Shown here: in pieces, positions 21,007 to 31,128 of the stretch | Layout of the letters: each line of letters begins with the position of its first letter | How positions within the stretch are numbered: position 1 is the first letter of the stretch | DNA from: Perkinsus chesapeaki | Taxonomy: Eukaryota > Perkinsozoa > Perkinsida > Perkinsidae | DNA length: 32,715 nt | Reading direction: 5' to 3' | Assembly (NCBI GenBank): GCA_013115145.1 | Contig: JAAPAO010000400.1 | Location: 1 to 32,715 of the forward strand | Program-made: the position numbers and the translations under genes | Notes under the pieces: model-generated | Told to the model about the DNA's origin: nothing | The model's database searches: none | What the model saw: only the letters and a program-made list of their open reading frames with translations

Positions 21007-21575
21007 GTCGATACGTATGCTGCCTCTGCTGCTGCTGCTGCTTATCAATCTACTTTTCCACAGTACCTGTCTTTTGGCAATGAGACGATCGTGTTTTTGC
21101 TCTCACACGTGTTGAATGCTCTGTACTATGTGTTACGGAATTCTCATTGTTCCTTAATGATAATACAGCAGCCGCATGTCTTCTGTGCTATGTCACCAAG
21201 GTATCATCAACAGTCTTGCTTCATGCTCCTGCTGCTGGTCTACGATTATATACACACCACGTGTATATGATTATTATGAGCTGTAAGAAATGATGATCCA
21301 TCTCTATAGATGATGATCTTCAGGTCTTGATTAACACTCTTGTTGAGTTGTTGTGAAAGTAAACCAATTGTGGCCAATAAAAAGAACAAGAAGCTCTCAC
21401 GTGCTCTTGGCAGGGGAGAAGAGAACTAAGCTTTATGGTGACATCATCCTGGAATGCCAGATAATCAAGCACACGAATTAATGCTTGAATCTTAAAGTTA
21501 GGAAGGAGTGTCGATATCCAAAACTGGAAATGAGTGTTAAGGCGATGTTGTTACGCTACTGGATGATTGATGAAA
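21007..21575. other. 3' flank of the RNA-binding gene; frame stays open past its TGA
   Basis: After TGA 21004-21006 the same frame continues open to about 21270 and begins with an Ala-rich, Tyr/Gln-containing stretch (YAASAAAAAYQSTFPQYLSF), a composition common in RRM-protein tails. No splice event that would skip the stop was found. From about 21270 to 21575 nothing is recognised. Confidence 0.4.
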
Positions 21576-22194
21576 TTACGAGTAGTTGCATCCATGTATT
21601 ATTGTGGGCTTCCTAACCACAATAAGGAAGTTAACATTGTCCTGAGCATTCATTCTTCTTCGCGCATTTGATACTTGTTGGAAACTGGCAGCACTAAGAA
21701 TACGCTCCTGTTCGAGGAGTTGCGTTAGAACAGAGATGTACTCCGAAGCTTCGAATCTCTCCTTCTCGTACTCGGAACAGTTGAGCACTTGAGATTTACC
21801 AGCCAATTTGTGGCGTTCAACACAAGTGAATAGATTATCTTTAAAACATCGTTAGTTAGACAATGTACAACACGTGTTAATTAGTTCGATAAGGCCATTT
21901 ACCACCGTGGTGACCATCTATGCGACTTAGTCTATCTGAATAGAGGTAATTACTACCACCCGTGGATGGATGCTCTCACCTCGGTGACGCTTCTGCCGAT
22001 AGTTAACGTTATTAACACTATCAGGATTCACTTTATCCCAAGTTGGCCTGCACATCCCTCCTCGATATTTACCATCATTTGTTGCAACCTAAGAAGTACT
22101 TCAGTTCAATCGTAGGCGCGACTCTTACCGTCCGATGCTCGAAAGGATTTGCCACTTTATGTCGAGAAGGTCGTCCGTGAGCTTGTGTTTGCAT
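21576..22194 (-). CDS. Unrecognised 155-aa protein, four exons
   Basis: Exons 22194-22129, 22088-21980, 21935-21906 and 21838-21576 join in phase through introns of 40, 44 and 67 nt. The last intron has a CTAAC branch-like motif. The protein begins MQTQAHGRPSRHKVANPFEH, has a basic middle (NYRQKRHRDRLSRIDGHH), then a helical, acidic segment (SEYEKERFEASEYISVLTQL, LEQERIL). No family was recognised. Its start codon lies 47 bp from that of the divergent gene at 22242, suggesting a shared promoter. The last 20 residues could instead be intron or UTR. Confidence 0.55.
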
Positions 22195-22241
22195 CAGAAC
22201 CTGTTATCAAATTCTCAATAGTAAATAAGTTATGAAAACTA

Positions 22242-22604
22242 ATGCTTTGGAGGGCCGGCGCAGAAGGGGTCATCAATAATCATTTGCCTCGGTGGCAGCT
22301 AGCTAGCAGTACTACACTCCCTGGCCAGCCCAGCCCTGTTACTAGTCGGCCGAAAAGCATTTTACTAGACGACATTTCACAGAACTCCACAAAGTTTGAT
22401 TTCTCACGAAACAAGCCTCGAAATAGATTCAGAGAGATTTACAATACCAAAGGCCCACCTTTGAGGTATCGTAGGGATGCCGATGAGCCAGGTGGAACCA
22501 CTGGGTTGAATTTATAGGAGGCCAATACGCGGATGGTATCAGAGCTTGAATGGGCGACTCACGAGGCCGCCTTGAAATGGAATCTGGTGCTGTTTGGGGG
22601 CTGA
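22242..22604 (+). CDS. Unrecognised 103-aa protein, two exons
   Basis: Exons 22242-22491 and 22543-22604 join in phase around a 51-nt intron. The protein starts MLWRAGAEGVINNHLPRW, has a polar middle (RPKSILLDDISQNSTKFDFS, NKPRNRFREIYNTKGPPLRY) and ends EWATHEAALKWNLVLFGG with TGA. No family was recognised. An acceptor-like TTCTCAATAG at 22212-22221 just upstream would suit leader trans-splicing. It is divergent from the 155-aa gene. Confidence 0.45.
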
Positions 22605-22662
22605 CAAGAAGGAGAAAACGATTTGCGTTTCGGCGCTGTGATGGTCGAGCTGCCGTACTGGC

Positions 22663-23174
22663 TTAATAAGAGATAATATCTTGAATAGTACTCGGGAGGC
22701 TTACGTCGCAGTAGGGGGGAAATTCGACTTGTGTGATTGATCAAACTTTGGGTTATCAGAAGATAAATGAAATCGACTTGGAATACGAAAGTCAGTCAGA
22801 TGTAATTATTAACCAGTTGCTGAGACCTATCGCCACACAGTCTACTGCAACAACCACACGTATCGGTTGTTGTTAAAGTCGACACTTACCGAAGTGCGCG
22901 TTTCCGCTCTTCAATGCTTTTAGTTTCGATCCTATTATGATAGTCAGTTCTACACGCGGAGTAGCATCCTCGACGAGCCCGATGTCTTCGGGCAGATGCC
23001 TCCGCCTAAGGAGGTGAACCTCAACACGTGATTGATAACTTTAAGGGTCACCTCGACAATCTTTCGTTGAGATATTGTGGCTCCAGTGAGGTAAGATTTT
23101 CGACCGTTATTCACCCGCTTCATCGCAACCCTCGACATTTTAGGAGCATTGTCATAGTAACCCATAGTAGACAT
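22663..23174 (-). CDS. Possible 105-aa protein, three exons
   Basis: The candidate exons 23174-23052, 23019-22890 and 22727-22663 are in phase. The second ends at a strong GTAAGT donor (22889), and its text reads as protein (HLPEDIGLVEDATPRVELTI). The first intron would be only 32 nt, shorter than the rest of the window (38 nt or more), and the terminal exon has an alternative frame. No family recognised. It would end tail to tail with the 103-aa gene, about 60 bp away. Confidence 0.33.
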
Positions 23175-23466
23175 GCCTGCTGCCTCGGTGACAGCCAGCG
23201 GGTTGAGAATAGGATCACCGAGCCAAGGTGACCTACGACAAGAAGGGGACGAACTCGGCCGCTTAGACGGCCGCATTTATAAAGTAGAAAGACTACTGCG
23301 GTGGTGAATTGACAACAGAACGAACCCATTTAGGTTTTCAGAGACTTCAGCAGCAGCAGCAGTTGGAGTAGTGATAAAAATGCATCTGAGTATAATAGCA
23401 GATCCTCCCGTGGAAGGCCCACTGCGGAGGTCTAAACATATTTACAAGCGCCGCCCGCCGACTCTT

Positions 23467-26400
23467 TCAAATAAGTGGCGCGCGAAGATGGTCGCTTCCG
23501 GCAGAAATCTCCCTCTTGTTCGCGGACCGTTTGTTCTCCACGTACATGCCGGCAGCAACACCAATGACGCTGCAAACAGTGGCAATTAAAATCTGAATGA
23601 AAATTAATAAGGGCCAGCCAGCAGAGCGTTGAAAATTACGTCTCTGGTCCACGATGAAGAGGAATCGCCTCTGGTTGCCGAATCCAAACCTTCACCAAGT
23701 GCAGCGGCTGATGAGCTCGCTTCCGAGACCGACTTCAGAACCAACGGCTCCGCTGAAAAAGGTACAAATAAAGTTCAGAAATGACGACAATTTTCCTACC
23801 GGAGACCGTCCTGCCGAGCACTTCCTTCTTGGCCTTTTGTAGAGCCTGTACGATATCTAAAGAGGCGCATTGGCCACCTAGAGTGTCGTCGTCATTGGCT
23901 CCATCAAACGCGATAGATTCCACATCAGTGCAGCCCCACTGGCTAGTCTCCTTATTAAACGCCTGACACGGAAATGGACTCCTTCCGTTTAAAGATGGAC
24001 TGTACGGCTTGCCTTGGGGATGGTGTACTTCGGTGTGACGTAATCGGGCGGAGTCGATTGCTTGTTAATAGGGCTTTCAGCTGGTGACACCCAAATAGGA
24101 TGAATATCGTTGGTGAAGCCAATCATATGAGCGTACCTACCAACAAAGCCCATGACCAACATTGATACTGACAAGAACCGATACCAGTTGGGAACGCCAA
24201 AAGTGACGCCCAAAGCAGGCTCAGTGTCCTTGGTTGGGAGCCTATTATAGTAGCCATCGTTGTACATAGCGATAAGCTTCTTGCCCATAGACCACCATTC
24301 ATCGACCACATGCTTCTGCAGCTTCCTCTGAGCCTTTTCAACTGCAGTAGAGGAATAATGACAATCGCACCGCAATCGATGGTTACGTTTTTTGGTCTCG
24401 TTATTAGCGGCCAACTCGTCCATTCTGGCGAGCTCAACATCGACCAAATCTTGCATTTTTTGGCGCATTGGGAACACAACCTGCAGCAACTTCAACGGCT
24501 ATCATCGGTTTGCTCGATTCTCACCTGCTCGCTCATATTCTTGAAGTTCATGTTCATCCAGTTGCTGACGAACTGGAAGGCCCAGAAGGCGGACTTGTGG
24601 TCGAACTCGAGCAAGAGCCCTCGCTTATAAGACTTATCAACTCCGTCCCAGTCAGTGTCGGCACGGAAGGGCAAATAGACGCTTGTCATGGGCTGATCCA
24701 CGGCGAACCTGAAAGAACCGTCGCTGCGCCACGAAATTAACGTCCCCACTTACCAGCCGACAGAGTCCTTGACGTTAGCCTTAGGTTGGCCGAAGAAGGA
24801 GTAACTCGTTCTAGGTATCGAAATTCCGCGAGGGATTTGACCGAAAACTGCGGAGCCTCCTTCGAGACGATACGGCGTACCCCACGGGCCGGCCAACATT
24901 CCCTGGGAAAGATCGAACTCCGTGCCAGCATAGTAATCACCTGATGAGGTAAGCATGACAGGAATCTTACAACAAGCTCACAAATGCCTACTGAAATACT
25001 GCATGAAGTCTCTGTGGGAAAGCTTCTTTTCAACTGGAATGGAGAAAGGCATTTTCCTGACGTCGAGCTGGAATGGTATAGCCATGCCAGGGTTGGCCAG
25101 GTTGAAGATACGCCAGGTTCTCAAAGCACCGTAAGCCGGAATAGGCTCCTTCGCGCCGGTGTGGAAGGTCATGGCATCGAAGCCAACAACTTTATTCCAG
25201 TTAAGCGGCTCCTGACCGTCCCAAAGCCCCTTGGCTTGAGTGGCCTCCCGTATCTTGGGGTTAAACAGGATGTCATCGGTCGGCTCCAGAGGAAGATCAC
25301 CAATGATGAAGTTGTTGGATATAACAGAAATGTGGCCCTCCGGGACTTTCTCAGCGGCCCACACCGACTTGGTGATGTTCTTGGCGCCTCCGGCAACATG
25401 GAAGATCCAAGTTTCACCTACAGTGTCGGAAATGGTCAATGCCTCACCAGCATCATCATAGGCTTCGACACCTCCGGCTTGTGTGCCTGATATTCAGCAC
25501 TTTGAGAAATCACAACAACTATGCTTCTTACCGTAGCTGACTTCAAAAGGTTGAATTAGGAATCCGTAGTCCTCGACGAGCTGCCCCATAAGCTCGACAG
25601 CACACCTAGCTGTAGCACAGCGCTCCAGGGCGATCTTCATGAGCTCTCCTATATCGAGCAATGCGGCATCCGGGCCCTCGGCGTCGTTGATCATCATCGT
25701 CCCTGAAGCTTACCAATAGAAGCTTGGCATGCACGATGAGCCTACCGCAGCTGGATTCGCCAAAAGCCAGACCGGCCTCGTTCATGAGAGGCAAAGTGCT
25801 CTCCCAATAGCCGTAGGTGGTCATTGCTGGCTGGAAAATGTAACCGTTGGGTTCAAAAGGTTTGAAGTCGGGATAAAACTCGGGCTCGTAGAGCTCAGCC
25901 CGGCCAGTGGTAATCATACGGGGGAAAGCTCCGGGGTTGGTGAAAACCGGTCTAACTGTATCATTAGGGTAGGTCTTGGGGGTGACGTAGGCCATACGAT
26001 TATCACAGGAGCTGCAATCAGCATTCATGCCACTCATGGCGGTGCCCTGAGAGAGACAATTATACAACAAACATGGACGGTCGACGTACCTCTACTGTAC
26101 CGGCAGCATCAATACCGATAGCAGTACATCCTATCTTGGCAGGAAAATCATGGGGATCGTACCTAGAAAGAAGTGGATGCTAGTGTGTATCTTGCAAGGT
26201 GAAGCGAGATATATATAGAGCCGATATGCACAATAACCTATTCCGTATCTTGCAAGGTAAAGCTCAAGATTATAGTCTCCCTGCGAGACTCAATGCGCGC
26301 ACACCTCGAGGTACACTTACACCCGTCGCGTAAGAGACGTATACCAAATATAAACCCCGTCACGTAAGTCGACCTTTTACGTATCATGCAAGGTTCAAGA

Positions 26401-26497
26401 AAAGATATACTTACCCATTCGGAAGGTCAAGTGCGGAAGCACCGCTAATCGCTGCAAGCAGCAGGGCAGCAGCCGTCCCGACTAGAGAACAGGTCAT
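23467..26497 (-). CDS. Peptidase family C69 (dipeptidase/secernin-like), secreted and membrane-anchored, 760 aa
   Basis: Thirteen exons: 26497-26415, 26162-26090, 26046-25746, 25702-25532, 25486-24992, 24940-24754, 24708-24525, 24480-24387, 24341-24185, 24136-24001, 23962-23800, 23752-23640, 23592-23467. All twelve phases close, and eleven introns are 38-51 nt. Residues 1-22 are a clear signal peptide (LVGTAAALLLAAISGASA). The C69 nucleophile is Cys40 in KIGCTAIGIDAAG. Other family blocks follow: MNADCSSCDNRMAYV, YWESTLPLMNEAGLAFGESS, SDTVGETWIFHVAGGAKN, AGTEFDLSQGMLAGPWGTPY, DQPMTSVYLPFRADTD. The last exon adds a hydrophobic helix (ILIATVCSVIGVAAGMYV, residues about 720-737) followed by a basic stop-transfer patch, then about 23 cytosolic residues. 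C69 enzymes are N-terminal-nucleophile-like cysteine peptidases. Here the catalytic part would face the lumen or outside. Antisense open frames across these exons are shadows. Confidence 0.9.
26187..26394 (-). repeat. Short dispersed repeats in intron 1 of the C69 gene
   Basis: The 252-nt first intron (26414-26163) carries three copies of GTATC(T/A)TGCAAGGT at 26187-26200, 26245-26258 and 26381-26394, and two of CCCGTC(G/A)CGTAAG near 26322-26334 and 26356-26369. All other introns of the gene are 38-51 nt, so this intron has grown by repeat insertion or has a regulatory role. Confidence 0.7.
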
Positions 26498-27655
26498 GAA
26501 TTAAATAGACTGTTAAAACTGATTAATACGGTGGCTAATACAAGAACACAGCTACCACGCTAGTTATTGCCAACAGCAGTCTCAGGCAACACAACAAAAC
26601 CGTTTAACATGAATCGCTTCGCTCCGCTGCCAGCACGGTATGCCGCAGGATCGAATCCCACGAGAGACATTTTTGCTCAAGAAAACCCAACCGGTGAGAA
26701 CAGCTCCGATGACGAAGATACGTAACGGACGCCTGAACTTTTGGGCGCAGCTGAAGAACCCCACGGGCCAGCTCACGGCGCGAACGGTTCAAGCAAGCCG
26801 TTGAATGATTCAACTTGAATCGATAGGATGTGCTTCAGGATTGATGGAACAGTCTTATACAATTCGGCCACAGTGGTCTTATCAACACCACATTAACGCG
26901 CTGGAAATTGGTGTGCACGGTTTACCAGTATAATGTTGAATTAGATTCAGTGAAGCGATCGACACTTAATGCGCAAAGAGGCCAAAGAGGCCAATTATTG
27001 CAACTTGTTTGTCTGGAAAGGTTCATGAGAGAGACCTCCTAGAAGGTCCACAGTCACTTGCGACAACTCCTCGGCACATCGTGCCGTAACAGGTCCTCCG
27101 ACGTGTCACGCAGAATACGTATTCTTGTTGCGACGCAGTAGTCACGTCTGGTACCAATCCGAGACGTATCAGTAAGGGGACACGTCACACGTCAACACTC
27201 CCGTGATAACGTATGCCAGACAATATAAACCTATATGGATCACTTCTGACTCAGAAGTTCCGAGCTCACTCCGGCACCCTGTTGGTATCGTACTATTAAT
27301 CGTTTGCAAGCCTCCCGAATCGGAAAAGGAGGGCTGCAACTTGCAGCCCTCCTGCAAGTAGCAAGTCGACATACTCTTCTTGAAACATCGGCAAGTAACT
27401 GCATGCTCCAGGCGGGCAAACATCAGTCTGCAACGCATCAGTTCTGAAGAATACCCGAGCATTTAGGATACAAATACCAATCGACGCGTAAGACGCGGCA
27501 AACATGGCAGTCGATGGATGATGTTATATTTCATCACCAGACCTTACCGAAAGCAACTCCTTCCACCTACGAAGTCCGGCGAGTGACGGTGATGAAAGCT
27601 TCAGAAAGGTTGCGGATCCGAATACTCAATCGTCAACAATGCGGCGCAAGATGAG
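26498..27655. other. Gene-poor stretch with repeats; one weak minus-strand open frame
   Basis: The minus-strand frame 27505-27296 reads fairly naturally (FRTDALQTDVCPPGACSYLP, then MFQEEYVDLL) but has no start or splice context. It contains the perfect 12-bp hairpin 27328-27339/27341-27352. A short direct repeat AAGAGGCC occurs twice near 26975-26992. Confidence 0.35.
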
Positions 27656-27928
27656 CTAGGCAATACAGTATAGGTATTGAACTCTCCCAGCAGTTGCACA
27701 TAGACAGTCTAACTCAGCCATTTTTGGCGTTGGACTATAAACTCCCACACACGCAAGATGAACTGTTAAATGTGTGTCAGCTCTGGGGCAAACTTTGCCC
27801 GGCAAAGTAACTGGCCCTCGACGGTTGTTATGGATCGAGTTACTGTATCTCGTCCTCGAAATCTGGATGGCAATCAGCACATCACAGCTACCAGCAATGC
27901 AGAATACTAGAAAAAATGCTACTGACAT
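27656..27928 (-). CDS. Small putative secreted protein, 90 aa
   Basis: A single open frame runs from ATG 27928 to TAG at 27656. Residues 1-15 (MSVAFFLVFCIAGSC) are a good signal peptide. The mature part is basic, then Cys-containing, with the block CVGVYSPTPK near residue 66. Conservation with a broken copy at 9900-10078, around 17 kb away and on the other strand, indicates a dispersed gene family. Function unknown. An 8-bp palindrome (27792-27808) lies within the coding region. Confidence 0.5.
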   Translation of the reverse strand: MSVAFFLVFCIAGSCDVLIAIQISRTRYSNSIHNNRRGPVTLPGKVCPRADTHLTVHLACVGVYSPTPKMAELDCLCATAGRVQYLYCIA

Positions 27929-27934
27929 TCAAAC

Positions 27935-29970
27935 TCAATACCTAAATCCCCCCTGTTCTGCGACTGATGGGTCCCTGCACGCACCATGTGGGCGCGCTTG
28001 TTGGGGAGCCTGCCCCCTCGAGAGGGCTCTCAATGTAGAGGTTCGGGGCCCGAACTTCGGGCATACCAGGAAGCCGGGTATCGAAGTGGAGCACACATTT
28101 CGGGTATGGTCCTCTCGAACTTCCACTAATGGATACTTCATCATCCACAACGTCATGTTCATCGTGGCCCTAGAGTACCAGGGTGGCCGGTTTTTCATTC
28201 TCTCTTTCGGATAAAGAATTTCTATTTTTCCGAAAGAAAGAATGTCTATTTTTCCTCGGAAAAATAGGAAAAATAGCCACTCCGAAAACAAAAGGCCTAG
28301 CACGTAGGAAGGCTGTTACTAATAGCGTGATACGCTTATGATGCTCGGCACGGATCTAGTATCCACGAGGTTGAGAAGAAACCATAAAAAGGGATGGCTT
28401 TTATATGACCCTACCAGAGATCGAACCAGCTCCTTCCTCGTCTGGGGGTATGCCTCAGCGGAAATGATTTGCGTAGGCATCCGAATACGCTAAGTTTGTA
28501 GTAATTTATTACATTATCTTAACTCTAATAGTATGCTCCACTCTCGATGATGCGCATAATTAATGACTCCAGTCCTATTTCAGCAAAATTTCCGTCATTA
28601 TTCTATTTTTCCTTATTTTTCGCATTTTTCGTATTTTTTCGAAAGAAAGATAGCATGAAAGAAAGAATCGCTATTTTTCTTTCCACCGGCCACCCAGCGT
28701 ACTCTAAGAGTACGCTGCAGTCGAGGTTAAAGGTGTGTTCATATAGATGATTGCAGGTGGCCCTTATCAAAGGCCAAATGGAGGGTGAAACGATAACTGG
28801 ATGCCAGTCGAAGGTTAACAGTTATTAGGCACATTTATTCCGATTACTAGTGAGTCATTGTAGAGGATGATTAACATCTCTCAATGAGAGATCTCATCCG
28901 CTCACACATCAACGATTCTCAAACTCGTAATCTACTGCGTTCTATGCTGTGGAGACAAAGCTCTACGGATTTCGTAGTATGGAACTCGCCATAACACAGG
29001 AAGAGCGAAAACCGATTATCATATTTTGAACCTCGGCGATTGGGCCGTCGCCAAAACTCCATGCGTGTCCAGTTCAACGATACAAGTACTAGTGCCCCTG
29101 AGCCTTCCGAGTCATGAACGAAAGACCGGTACAGTGACCAGCTATTATGAGCAACAAAGATCACCACCATCAAGTAAATGAATGCAGAAGGGAAATGTTG
29201 GCACTACCAAGGCCGAATAAAGAGAAACACCGAAACTATGAGATGTTCAGACGCGAAATGTCAGCCCATTAAGGATATCAACTTATCCGGGTTGAATGGG
29301 GAAAAGCTACAGTGAGAAGGGTATTACAGTAGATTTCGAGATAACATGTTAACGAAGGTAAAACCGACCATTAGCATCGTTAAACTCCATCAAGTAGGGT
29401 CACAAAGTGGCCATCTTCCTGAACTCTGCACTGGGCTCCCATCTGTCCTGGAAGGAGACAAATCTCGAGTCCTTAGTGTCACGAGTCCTTAGCTATAAAG
29501 TGCCTCAATGAGGCTAGACTGAGAAGAGGCCGTATAATTATAGTAGGATGTTGATTTTTTTCTGTTTTACGTTGGAGTGTGTCTGAAACTGCTAACTTTA
29601 CACTGTCGGCCAGTGAAGCTGGTTCAGTTCAGTGACTGTTTACAGTTCTCAGCCATAGCCGATTAGCTGCCCTGTTTCGCCCTTGCTTGTGTACAGTAGT
29701 GGGTTACTCCATATGACTCACACAGACTTGGGCATCTCGGCACCGGTGTAACGTTTCCCACATCACTCAGACGTAATATCTATATATACTTATCTAGTCT
29801 GGCAAAGCCATTTGTAGTCAATTAGAGTGGTCAAGAGTATGGTGAGGTTTTACCACCACTACGAGTCGCCGTCTACAAACATACACATTAATAGTTCTTC
29901 GATATCATATCTACTTTCGTATCACACCCAAGATAGGCGGAAAGACACCAAAGCGGACCGCAACTGAAAC
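27935..29970 (-). pseudogene. Decayed copy A of a lineage-specific gene
   Basis: Collinear with copy B (31129-32480). Matching blocks: 28140-28190 with 31205-31255 (encoding ATMNMTLWMMK versus ATMRRTFWMMK on the minus strand); 28738-28785 with 31428-31475; 28830-28940 with 31890-31990; 29190-29260 with 32240-32310; and 29880-29965 with 32377-32460. Frames in A are interrupted, and A lacks about 360 bp present in B (31520-31890). A also carries several palindromic insertions. Protein family not recognised. Confidence 0.5.
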
Positions 29971-29989
29971 CCACCTCTGAGCAGCTCGA

Positions 29990-30247
29990 CAACTAGGTCA
30001 TGAGTGATGACGATCTGTGGTAAGCGGAGATTTCAGACGGAGATGAAGTGGGCGATTCGCAGCAACGTGTAGAGTCCACTACAGCTACGGTGCCCGTGTG
30101 ACAGCTCAAGTTTTCAATCTCTTCGGCAAGAAGAAGTTTTGTGAAGAGCGGAATTATTCCGTCTACGAATGAGTGGAAAGTTTGGGTCATAGGGAGCGAG
30201 ATTGTGAACTTGAGCTTCGTACGGAACTTGCTTTCGGTCCAAGGCAT
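29990..30247 (-). CDS. Possible 84-aa hypothetical protein
   Basis: The frame starts MPWTESKFRTKLKFTISLP and continues with a hydrophobic helix-like part (FHSFVDGIIPLFTKLLLAEE). ATG 30247 directly follows an acceptor-like TTTTCAATAG, so it could be an internal exon or a trans-spliced start. There are no family motifs, and it is close to the degenerate repeat copy A. Confidence 0.22.
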
Positions 30248-31128
30248 CTATTGAAAATTGGGTTCGGAATAATCCCTAAATGCGCTGCCTCCGCGCCTGC
30301 ACCTCTTTTGTCTCCTCCGAAATTGAGCTAGTTCTCATCGGGCCTCCATGAAGTGGAGATGTTCAGACTAACTATTGCCTACCACCGTCAGCCGCTGTCG
30401 CACTGCGCCACAGTGATTATGGTATTCCGCAATGTCCATCGACCAGCGGTCACGTTCGGATGGAATGACCAGCTAACAGGCTCTCGAAAGATTTGTAAAC
30501 ACCGCAATTACATCCCGCTATTAATGGATCCAGCCGGAACCGCCATTCGTTTGCTTGTTTCATAGGGTGAAATTAAAATGGAGAAAATAGAGAGAACAAT
30601 GAAGCTATACATTGCCGGGCAATCATTGCCCACTCAAACTTAAACCTTTCTTGATGAGATTAGTCAGAGATTGCGGACTCCAGCAGGATTCACGGTTGTC
30701 CCGGTGACACAGTTGCTTGTATGGGGCCTGTGGTAGGAGGTTCCTGTATTCCTTCAACGTGTACCCATTCGTAACTGTGTGCCTGCTATGTTGGATGTGA
30801 ATCGATTCCGTTCGGCCACATGTAGCTACGAGTCTTTATATCGTAGCTGTAGTACCTGCTGCTGTAGTCGGTCACGGGCGGAAGAGCTAAGTGCGCACGC
30901 GTACGTTGAGCTTAGCGTATAAGAAAAGATTCGCCAGAATCCTTTATCCATGCTGTTGGTGAGAAGTTAGCTTCACCTACGCTTCGTTACTTGTCTCCGC
31001 CCTCAGAAGACTAGCTAAAACAATATGAGGCTGATGCTTTCCAACTTCCAAGCTCATTGGCCGCCCTTTCGGAGTCGCGATACACTCCATATTTTATAAA
31101 TGTTGAGGAAATCTTTTCTCCTTTTCTG
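30248..31128. other. No gene seen
   Basis: No coding exon recognised. Palindromic block at 30611-30631: ATTGCC, G, GGCAAT, C, ATTGCCC. Another imperfect hairpin (GCTAAG ... CTTAGC) lies near 30886-30917. Confidence 0.4.

Noticed and set aside
20564-21115. 183-codon plus-strand frame, Leu/Ile-rich
   Set aside because: Alternate frame over the second RRM; the RRM reading keeps RNP1 and RNP2.
24984-26121. Long plus-strand frames of 168 and 130 codons
   Set aside because: Antisense of C69 peptidase exons, whose motifs and phases are unambiguous.
27700-27730. Possible spliced-leader RNA gene (GCCATTTTTGGC)
   Set aside because: Only a partial resemblance to the dinoflagellate/Perkinsus leader, lies within a coding frame and lacks a following donor.
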